From positions 1 through 64,000 of the forward strand of contig JALHMW010000003.1 of the NCBI GenBank assembly GCA_022843845.1: a stretch of 64,000 nucleotides of DNA. Reading direction: 5' to 3'. The notes under the pieces are model-generated. The model did not search any database, was not told the origin of the DNA, and was given only the letters and a program-made list of their open reading frames with translations. Within the stretch, counting starts at the first letter, position 1. Each line of letters opens with the position of its first letter. Below are positions 1 through 6,603 of this stretch, piece by piece. This stretch comes from Archangium sp. (lineage in GTDB: Bacteria; Myxococcota; Myxococcia; Myxococcales; Myxococcaceae). The position numbers were made by a program, and so were the translations under genes.

Positions 1-161
1 CCGCTGCGCCACCGGCCGAACCACCCGCCGCTGCGCCACCAGCCGAACCACCCGCCGCTGCGCCACCGGCCGAACCACCCGCCGCTGCGCCACCGGCCGA
101 ACCACCCGCCGCCGCGCCACCGGCCGAACCACCCGCCGCTGCCCCACCGGCCGAACCACCA
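1..161. repeat. 27-bp coding tandem repeat (GGSAGGAAA units)
   Basis: Six successive copies of a 27-bp unit lie at the left edge, differing from each other by only one or two bases. Read on the minus strand, each encodes the nonapeptide GGSAGGAAA. The unit is a multiple of three and stays in frame with the lipoprotein gene, so it is a protein spacer repeat. The array is truncated by the window edge. Confidence 0.9.
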
Positions 162-796
162 CCTGCCGCGCCACCGCCAACGCCTGCGTCGCGCCTCCCA
201 GCGTCAGGCACTGGAGGGATGATGATGATCCCCGAGTCGGGCCGTGGCCCTGCGTCGGTCTCCATCGGGAGGCCACCGTCGGGCAGACGATCGACGCGAA
301 GCACCGTGAAGGCCGACACCGCGCGCTTGATCCCCGACGTGCTCAACAAGCTCGTGGTGCCGCGCAGCTCATTCCGAACGCGATCGAAGAAGAAGCTGCC
401 GATGACCTCCCAGTTGCCGTCCCGAGAGGTGAACACCCTCAAGAGCGTCTCGTCACGCACCTGCGTCATGTCGACCGAGTCGAGCCTCACCCGAACGACG
501 GCGGGCTTGAGAAAGCGGAACTGCTCCTTGTCGATCGCCTCGATGTCCCAGACCTCCGACAGCTGTGCGCCGGGGCGATCGGTCGACGGGAAGAAGATGC
601 GGAAGGTCTGCGTCTCGGGGATCGCCTGCGATGGAATCTCGAGGCAGATGCGGCGGTCGGGCGTGCACAGCTCGCCACCGGTCGCCGGAATCGTGGCCTG
701 GGTCGAGGAGCCTCCGCATGAGGCGAACCCGACCGACAGCACCACCCCAACCCCACCTGCCAGGAGCCATCGAAACGTTCGCACGGCCCGGAGCAT
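1..796 (-). CDS. Repeat-containing lipoprotein, C-terminus beyond the left edge
   Basis: The reading frame opens at an ATG at 796 and runs off the window at position 1 without a stop, so only the first 265 codons are visible. The N-terminus has a hydrophobic signal ending in FASC, which fits a lipobox, so export and lipid anchoring are likely. About 190 residues of non-repetitive sequence follow, then a linker with PDAG and RDAG motifs. From about residue 213 it enters a Gly/Ala/Ser repeat (GGSAGGAAA units). Such spacers normally separate the lipid anchor from a surface domain, which here would lie outside the window. It is divergent from the lipoprotein gene at 902. I recognise no catalytic domain and assign no function. 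Confidence 0.8.
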   Translation of the reverse strand, partial: MLRAVRTFRWLLAGGVGVVLSVGFASCGGSSTQATIPATGGELCTPDRRICLEIPSQAIPETQTFRIFFPSTDRPGAQLSEVWDIEAIDKEQFRFLKPAVVRVRLDSVDMTQVRDETLLRVFTSRDGNWEVIGSFFFDRVRNELRGTTSLLSTSGIKRAVSAFTVLRVDRLPDGGLPMETDAGPRPDSGIIIIPPVPDAGRRDAGVGGGAAGGGSAGGAAAGGSAGGAAAGGSAGGAAAGGSAGGAAAGGSAGGAAAGGSAGGAA

Positions 797-901
797 AGGC
801 TGACAGCCGCCCCCCAAGCGAAGCTTGACGTTCAGTTGCCTCAGGCGAGACTCCGGCCGCCGGAAGTTCCCCACATTCGGAAGTTCCCTTTGGAGCCTCA
901 A

Positions 902-2482
902 ATGACCAACCGACTCATCGCCCTCTCGCTGGCCGTGCTCGCGGCCTGTTCCCCCGCCCCGACCGACGCCAACAAAGACGGCATCGCCGACGGCATCCGC
1001 ACGCCCAACACCGTCACGCAGGTGGCGCCCTCGAATCCCGTCGGCTCGATCACCGGCGTCGTCACCACCACCAAGTTCGCCCCGCTCACCGACGCCAGAG
1101 TGCAGCTCGTGCTGGGCTCGGGGTTCACCGCGCTCATCAACTCGGGCGCCGACGGCTCGTTCCGGTTCGCCAACGTGCCCGCCGGCTCCACCGGCCAGCT
1201 CATCGTCTTCAAGGACGGCTTCGGCTCGGTGCGCGTGCCCGTGACCGTGCCCGTGAGCGGCGGCAATGTTCCCATCAACGACGGGAACGCGAACGCGGGG
1301 CTGTTGTTGCTGCTCGAGCTCAACGGCACCGTGAAGTACCAGGTACAGACCGGCAACGGCCGCCCGGCGCGCGGCGTTCGCGCCCTGCTCGAGGTGAACC
1401 CGGCCGGCTTCCAGCTCAGCACCGGCACCGGGTTCGGCACCCCGCTCGGCCAGCTCTCGTTCGACGGCCAGGCCGACGACTCGGGCGCCATCACCTTCAT
1501 GAACGTGCCGGCCCCCAGCGAGCTCGCGCGCACCACCGGCGGCCAGGCGAACTACACGCTCGTCATCTCGGGCCTCGATGAAGACGGCGACGGCGAGAAC
1601 GAGTTCAGTGGCCTCGTCGACACCCGCAGCGGCCGCGACTTCTTCACCAACGGCACGCCCACCCTTCGCCTGCCCGACAACCGCGCCAGCGGCGCGCCGT
1701 CGATCGTCGCCACCAATATCGAGAGCCTCACCGGCACCCTCTCGCCCATTCGCAACCTGCTGAAGCCAACCGAGAGCGTGTGGATTGTCTTCAACCAGCC
1801 GATCAACGAGCGCTCGCTGCTCGTCCGCGCCACGCAGGAGGACTGCTCCACGGTGGTGAACACCAGCGTCGTCGTGAAGGGCAACGTGCTGCAGATCACC
1901 GCGAGCGGCAACGGATGGACGGTGGGCGACAAGCACAACCTGTTGGTCCGCGCGACGGGCACCGAGGCCGGCGGCGGCACCCAGACGGCGTCGTTCACCG
2001 GCTTCGTGTTTGGTGGCGATCTCACGATGCCGAAGGCCCCCATGGCCGCGGCCTTCTCGGTGCGGCGCGCGCCCGGCAACATGGGCGGCAACATCCTCAA
2101 CGGCGACACGCTGATCATCACCTTCGACGTGCCGCTGAGGAAGATCACCACCGACGGCTTCTTCCAGTGGAACTTCGACCTCAACATGATGGGCGGCGTG
2201 AGCCCGACGGACTTCGGCGAGTTCGGCAACGCGGGCGGCTTCCCGTTCACTGCCGACGAGCCGGCCATCGACCCGATGACCAGCCAGTTCTCGTGTCTGG
2301 CGTCGGGGTACACGCGCCGGTGGCGCGCGACGATCTCCGGGCTCCCGCTGACGGGGATCCCGACCGGAACGCAGGCGCGGGTGGTGCTGCCGTTGGTCGC
2401 CAGCGGCCAGGGTGGCTACCAGACGATCTGGGGCGTGCCCTTCACCGGCCAGCGCGACGGCACCCCGACGATTCTCCCCTGA
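902..2482 (+). CDS. Lipoprotein with carboxypeptidase-regulatory-like and Ig-like domains
   Basis: A 526-residue exported lipoprotein. I chose the ATG at 902 because it gives a classic signal (MTNRLIALSLAVLAAC) with lipobox LAAC; an upstream in-frame start adds 22 non-signal residues. A DANKDGIADG stretch resembling a calcium-binding linker follows the Cys. Residues of about 50-120 look like a carboxypeptidase-regulatory-like beta domain (GSITGVVTTTK, DGSFRFANVPAGS). The middle has an SbsA-type Ig-like pattern (ESVWIVFNQPINERSL). No catalytic residues are evident, so a structural or binding role at the cell surface is inferred. The M23 peptidase gene starts immediately after its stop. Confidence 0.8.
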   Translation: MTNRLIALSLAVLAACSPAPTDANKDGIADGIRTPNTVTQVAPSNPVGSITGVVTTTKFAPLTDARVQLVLGSGFTALINSGADGSFRFANVPAGSTGQLIVFKDGFGSVRVPVTVPVSGGNVPINDGNANAGLLLLLELNGTVKYQVQTGNGRPARGVRALLEVNPAGFQLSTGTGFGTPLGQLSFDGQADDSGAITFMNVPAPSELARTTGGQANYTLVISGLDEDGDGENEFSGLVDTRSGRDFFTNGTPTLRLPDNRASGAPSIVATNIESLTGTLSPIRNLLKPTESVWIVFNQPINERSLLVRATQEDCSTVVNTSVVVKGNVLQITASGNGWTVGDKHNLLVRATGTEAGGGTQTASFTGFVFGGDLTMPKAPMAAAFSVRRAPGNMGGNILNGDTLIITFDVPLRKITTDGFFQWNFDLNMMGGVSPTDFGEFGNAGGFPFTADEPAIDPMTSQFSCLASGYTRRWRATISGLPLTGIPTGTQARVVLPLVASGQGGYQTIWGVPFTGQRDGTPTILP

Positions 2483-2489
2483 GGTGGTC

Positions 2490-3365
2490 GTGACCGTCTT
2501 CGGGCTCACCCTCGCCGGACTGCTGCAGGTCGCCTCGGTGCACCTGCAGCCCGGCGTGGCGCGGCCCGGAGACGCGGTGCTGGTGACGGTGCTCGGCGTG
2601 ACGAAGGCGCCGTCGGGAACCCTGGGCCCGCAGACGCTCGACTTCCTTCCCATCGCCGACGGCTTTCAGGCCCTGGTGGCGTTGTCCGTCGAAGCCTCCA
2701 TCGGGCCACGAGAGCTCTCGGTCGATCTCATTCCCGAGGGCGGCGCCGAGACGACCATCACCGGCACGCTCGACCTCGAAGCGCCGGGCTGGCCGAAGCG
2801 GGAGCTCAAGGTCGCGAAGAAGTTCACCAGCCCGTCGAAGGCCGAGCAGCTGCGCTCGGCGCGCGATCAGAAGGCCTTCGAGGACGCCTTCGACGTCGAT
2901 CTCGAGCCGTGGTTGTTCGGCAGCGACTTCACCTGGCCGAGGCCGCCCGAGATCACCGCGCCCTTCGGCGATCTGCGGCTGATGAACGGCAAGAAGAAGA
3001 GCCAGCACTTCGGCATGGATCTCGACGGCAACACCGGAGATCCCATCACCGCCGCGAACGCAGGAGAGGTCGTCATGGTGCGCGACTGCTTCGGCTCGGG
3101 GAACACGGTGCTCGTCCACCACGGCGGCCGGCTCTTCACGGCCTACTTCCACCTCTCGAAGTTCGAGGTGAAAGAGGGAGACCTGGTGAAGGCAGGCCAG
3201 CGGCTCGGCAAGGTCGGGAAGACGGGGCGCGTGACGGGCCCGCACCTGCACTTCGGCGTGAAGCTTGATGGGCGCTGGGTCGACCCGCAGAGCCTGCTCG
3301 AGCTGAAGTTCTTCGAGCGTGGCGGCGCCCTGCCCGCTCCGAAGACCCCGGAGCTCGGCGGATAG
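2490..3365 (+). CDS. M23-family (LytM-like) peptidase, secreted
   Basis: This encodes about 291 residues. GTG at 2490 is preferred: a GAGG Shine-Dalgarno-like stretch sits just upstream and the frame then opens with a hydrophobic export segment; GTG at 2484 is the alternative. The C-terminal half is a lysostaphin-type peptidase domain with the zinc motifs HFGMD and HLHFG and the usual Gly-rich strand between them. Family members cleave peptidoglycan peptide cross-links or act as inactive regulators; here both metal motifs are intact. The N-terminal 120 residues look like a beta-rich accessory region. It follows the lipoprotein gene by 7 bp, so the two are probably co-transcribed. It converges on the enoyl-CoA hydratase gene with no gap between stops. 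Confidence 0.85.
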   Translation: MTVFGLTLAGLLQVASVHLQPGVARPGDAVLVTVLGVTKAPSGTLGPQTLDFLPIADGFQALVALSVEASIGPRELSVDLIPEGGAETTITGTLDLEAPGWPKRELKVAKKFTSPSKAEQLRSARDQKAFEDAFDVDLEPWLFGSDFTWPRPPEITAPFGDLRLMNGKKKSQHFGMDLDGNTGDPITAANAGEVVMVRDCFGSGNTVLVHHGGRLFTAYFHLSKFEVKEGDLVKAGQRLGKVGKTGRVTGPHLHFGVKLDGRWVDPQSLLELKFFERGGALPAPKTPELGG

Positions 3366-4145
3366 CTACTTGTCGTTCCACTTCGCCGGGCGCTTCTCGA
3401 GGAAGGCCGTCACCCCTTCGGCGGCGTCTTCGGTGAGCACGTTGAGCGAGAGCTGACTGGCGAGGAACTCCACCGCCTGGCCCAGCGGCAGATCTTCAGC
3501 GGTGAAGTACGCGCGCCGGCCGAGGCCCAGAATGGCCTGGCTCTTCCCCGCGAGCTTGTCGGCGAGCGTCTTCGTGGCGGCGTCGAGCTCGGCGGCGGGC
3601 ACCACGCGGTTGACGAGGCCCCACTCCATCGCTTGCTGCGCGGTGAGCCGGTCGCCCGTGAGCACCAGCTCCAGCGCGCGTTTTCGGCCGAGGTGACGCT
3701 GCAAGAGCGCCATCAACATCATGGGAAACAGCCCGCGATCGATCTCCGGCGTGCCGAAGCCGGCGTCGGCCGAGGCGACCGCGAGATCGCACGCCAGCAC
3801 CAGGCCCAGGCCTCCAGCGAGGGCATGGCCGTTCACCCGCGCGATGGTGGGCTTCTTCACCTGCTGGAAGCGCTGCAGGAGCAGCCCGTACGCGCGCCGG
3901 CCGTCATGGCCCGAGAGAAACCCGTCGCCCGTCATGCCGCCGAGATCGCCGCCCGCACAGAAGACCCGCTGGCCTGCGCCCGTGAGCACGACACATCGGA
4001 CCTGCGGGTCAGCGTCGGCGCGCTCGAGCCCTTCGACCAGCTGCTGCACGACGGCCGGAGACAACGCGTTGCGCGCCGCCTCTCGATCGATCGTCAGTCT
4101 CGCCGTACTGCCCTCGACTTCGTACCGGACTTCGCGCTGTTCCAT
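3366..4145 (-). CDS. Enoyl-CoA hydratase/isomerase (crotonase) family protein
   Basis: A 259-residue crotonase-fold protein of normal length. The oxyanion-hole motif CAGGDL (63-68), the second oxyanion strand GHALAGGLGL (106-115) and the PEIDRGLFP segment with Glu134 are visible. Glu134 aligns with one of the two catalytic glutamates of classical enoyl-CoA hydratase (Glu164 in the rat enzyme). The other (Glu144 in rat) appears to be replaced by Gly114, so the exact reaction may differ from straight-chain hydration; a methylglutaconyl-CoA or terpenoid-type hydratase is possible. It acts in acyl-CoA catabolism. It overlaps the upstream TetR gene by 52 bp and is certainly its operon partner. Confidence 0.85.
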   Translation of the reverse strand: MEQREVRYEVEGSTARLTIDREAARNALSPAVVQQLVEGLERADADPQVRCVVLTGAGQRVFCAGGDLGGMTGDGFLSGHDGRRAYGLLLQRFQQVKKPTIARVNGHALAGGLGLVLACDLAVASADAGFGTPEIDRGLFPMMLMALLQRHLGRKRALELVLTGDRLTAQQAMEWGLVNRVVPAAELDAATKTLADKLAGKSQAILGLGRRAYFTAEDLPLGQAVEFLASQLSLNVLTEDAAEGVTAFLEKRPAKWNDK

Positions 4146-4831
4146 GGAGCCGCCTCGCTGGGAGTGATCTCGGAGGCTGCCGCTGGCGCAGACACCGCAG
4201 GCGCCCTCGCATGGGTGACACCGCGGAGGAAGGTCTCGGCCACCTGATCTCTGGCGCGGTCGAGCACCTCGTCGCGACGCTCCATCAGGCCCACCACGAA
4301 GGTCGTCAGGCCCATCTCGATGGCGCCGAAGAAGAGGGCCGCCGTCAGCCTGGGGTCGAGGTGTTTCGCCATCTCACCGCGCTCCTGCGCCTCGGCGAAC
4401 ATGGCCGCCGCGAGCTCGATGACGCCGGTGAAGGCGCTCCCGCGGTTGACGGCGCCGCCCGACGGGCTGCGGCCGACCTCGAGGATCAGCACCTTCACGC
4501 CTCGGGGATCACGCCGGTACGCCTCGAAGGCCACGTTCACGACGCTGCGAACGCGCGACTCGAAGTCGGTCTGCTCCGACAGCGCCACCTGCACGCGCGC
4601 CAGGAAGGCGTGCCACCCGCTCTCGAAGACCGAGCCGAGCAGCTCATCCTTGTCTTTGAAGTAGTGGTAGACGAGCCCGTAGGCGACGCCCGCTTCACGC
4701 GCGACATCAGCGATGCGGCAGCCCTGAAAGCCCTTGCGAGAGAAGACCTCGACGGCGGCGCGCAAGATCGTCTTGCGGCGCTCGGCCTCGCGCTCCGACC
4801 TCGCCAGTTTGGTCACTCGTTTGGTCGCCAC
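4094..4831 (-). CDS. TetR/AcrR-family transcriptional regulator of an acyl-CoA gene
   Basis: A TetR regulator of about 245 residues. The N-terminal helix-turn-helix is clear (IADVAREAGVAYGLVYHYF, followed by KDKDELL). The C-terminal ligand domain is unassigned. The start is uncertain: TTG at 4849 lies in the centre of a palindrome, so I prefer GTG at 4831 (GTG at 4816 is also possible); none has a good ribosome-binding site. The gene overlaps the enoyl-CoA hydratase gene by 52 bp. TetR proteins beside crotonase genes are typically fatty-acid-responsive repressors of the FadR/PsrA kind; that role is inferred from context and the adjacent palindrome. Confidence 0.8.
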   Translation of the reverse strand: MATKRVTKLARSEREAERRKTILRAAVEVFSRKGFQGCRIADVAREAGVAYGLVYHYFKDKDELLGSVFESGWHAFLARVQVALSEQTDFESRVRSVVNVAFEAYRRDPRGVKVLILEVGRSPSGGAVNRGSAFTGVIELAAAMFAEAQERGEMAKHLDPRLTAALFFGAIEMGLTTFVVGLMERRDEVLDRARDQVAETFLRGVTHARAPAVSAPAAASEITPSEAAPWNSAKSGTKSRAVRRD

Positions 4832-4834
4832 GCG

Positions 4835-4862
4835 CGTTCGTTGATTCAAGAATCAGCGAACG
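4835..4862. promoter_or_regulatory. Near-perfect 28-bp palindrome, probable TetR operator
   Basis: Two 13-bp arms (CGTTCGTTGATTC and GAATCAGCGAACG) flank an AA spacer and match at 12 of 13 positions. The site lies at the 5-prime end of the TetR/enoyl-CoA hydratase operon, where an autoregulatory operator would be expected. Assigning it to this TetR is inference. Confidence 0.6.
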
Positions 4863-4900
4863 CACCGTAGCCGAACGCGCGAGGCGAGCAAGCGGGTCTG

Positions 4901-6532
4901 CTACTCGATGATGCCGCTGATCTCGCCGACGACGAGGCGCACCACATGGCCACCAAGTGGTGACGCGGTGTACTCACATGAGATGGGTACGGTGTAGGCC
5001 AGCGGCCCGTTGGGCGGCCTGCGCGCCGGCGTCTGTTCTGCCGGAGGCAAATCGGGGTCTCGCGCATCGACGATGGTGAGGTCGACAGTCCGGCCAGCCG
5101 GGTACGTGAACGCAAGCCCGCCGCGGCTGCCGCCGAGGGTCTGCACCAACACTGGCGGCGAACCCGGACTGCCAATGGCCGAGGCTTCGAGCACACCGCA
5201 GCCATCGGAGTCGCCGTTCTGAGCGATCGAGTTGTACCAGGGGTCGGCCACACGAATGCTGAGTCGGTAAAACGCAGGAGGCATGCCTTGGCTCGGGGTC
5301 GCCTGATTGCACAAGCCCATCGATGGGCAGGTGAAGTTGTAGGGGCCCGGAGGGTTGAACGAACTCAGCGTCGGCGACGGGTTGATCGCGTCGAACGCGT
5401 GGGGAATGCCGGTCCACAGGAGCTTTTCCTGCACCCAGATGAGCGTGTTGGCGTCCCAGCGGCCGTTCTTTCCGGTCCACCGCTTGTCGCCGTTGACGTC
5501 GATGAAGCGCTCGTCGCTGTCCCAGGTGCCGTTGTCGTTCGAGTCGACGAAGGGCTCGGTGAGATCCGTGAAGGGCTCGTCGCCGTTCCAGCTGCCGCTG
5601 TTGTCGAGGTCCAAGAAGGCCTCTTCACCTGACGTGACGGCGATCATCGTGACGAGGTTATCGCGGGGGTTCATGCGAATCTGCGAGCCGTCTTTGTTGC
5701 GGCGGCCGGGCAGCTGCTCGAGGCGGCTGGGCTCGCGAGCGTTCATCGCCGGAGCGGGCGGTGGGTTGAGCGCGGGGTTGGCGACCCAGAGGAACGGCTC
5801 CATCCACACCGGCACCAGGTACTCGCCGGTCTGCGCCTCGCCCTGCGGAGGCGTCCACGTCCAGTTCTCGGGCTCGACGTCTTTCGGGAGCGGGAGCGAT
5901 GTCTTGTAGAGAATCGTCGCGTCACCCACGACGTTCGACGACGAGGTCTCGGTGGGGCCGATGGTGCCGGCCTCGGTGAGGAACGAGACGAGCGCGTCAG
6001 ACACGCCGTCGCCGTTTCGATCGCCGATGTGCGCCGTGCACTCGAGCTTCACGCCAGCGATGAGGTTGCGGGTCTGATCGTACGCGCCGATGGCGTGACG
6101 ACCGCCTGACGCGTCGCCGGCGATGGGCCCGCACTGGAAGGTGAACTGCGCGTGGTTGGGCACCGAGCCAGCGAAGGTGATCGGCGGCGAGAAGACGGTC
6201 TTGTTGCCGGCCGTGGCGACCACGATGACGGAGTTGACGCGGTTGGCAGCCTGGAGCTGAACCTCGGCGAGGCCTGAGCCCTTCAGCGACTGCACCGACG
6301 CCGGAGACAGCGTGACGGCAGGGTTCGGCGACTGCAGCTTGAAGTCGACCTGCTGGCCCGCGAGCGGCAGCCCTCGATCATCGAGGAGCCTGAACCGCGC
6401 GGTCACGATCTCGCCGATCCGTGGCTGGAGCGGCACGATCTCGACGAACTCCATCGTCGTCGGCCCCAGGCCCCCTCCACAGCCAGCCAGCACAGACCAC
6501 ATGAACAACGTCGCCAGGACGCGCAGCCGCAT
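4901..6532 (-). CDS. Big-1-like lipoprotein with Asp-rich calcium-binding-like loops
   Basis: A 543-residue lipoprotein with signal MRLRVLATLFMWSVLAGC and lipobox LAGC. Residues of about 30-130 read as a bacterial Ig-like (Big-1 type) domain: LLDDRGLPLAGQQVDFKL, then a GLAEVQLQAA strand. A second beta domain follows. Around residues 310-360 three Asp/Asn-rich loops (DLDNSGSWNGDEPF, DSNDNGTWDSDERF, DVNGDKRW) resemble EF-hand-like or dockerin-like calcium loops. No enzyme motif is visible; adhesion or a structural surface role is plausible but unproven. It lies downstream of lptD with a gap of about 70 bp and may be read from the same transcript. Confidence 0.75.
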   Translation of the reverse strand: MRLRVLATLFMWSVLAGCGGGLGPTTMEFVEIVPLQPRIGEIVTARFRLLDDRGLPLAGQQVDFKLQSPNPAVTLSPASVQSLKGSGLAEVQLQAANRVNSVIVVATAGNKTVFSPPITFAGSVPNHAQFTFQCGPIAGDASGGRHAIGAYDQTRNLIAGVKLECTAHIGDRNGDGVSDALVSFLTEAGTIGPTETSSSNVVGDATILYKTSLPLPKDVEPENWTWTPPQGEAQTGEYLVPVWMEPFLWVANPALNPPPAPAMNAREPSRLEQLPGRRNKDGSQIRMNPRDNLVTMIAVTSGEEAFLDLDNSGSWNGDEPFTDLTEPFVDSNDNGTWDSDERFIDVNGDKRWTGKNGRWDANTLIWVQEKLLWTGIPHAFDAINPSPTLSSFNPPGPYNFTCPSMGLCNQATPSQGMPPAFYRLSIRVADPWYNSIAQNGDSDGCGVLEASAIGSPGSPPVLVQTLGGSRGGLAFTYPAGRTVDLTIVDARDPDLPPAEQTPARRPPNGPLAYTVPISCEYTASPLGGHVVRLVVGEISGIIE

Positions 6533-6603
6533 TCAGAGACCTCCGGAAAGGAAACCATCTTCGAAGCCCCCTCCCCCACGGTCAAGCGGCAATCCGGGCG
6601 GGC

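Noticed and set aside
1..161. Regular repeats that could look like a CRISPR array
   Set aside because: The 27-bp units are contiguous with no spacers and keep a reading frame, so they are a protein repeat.
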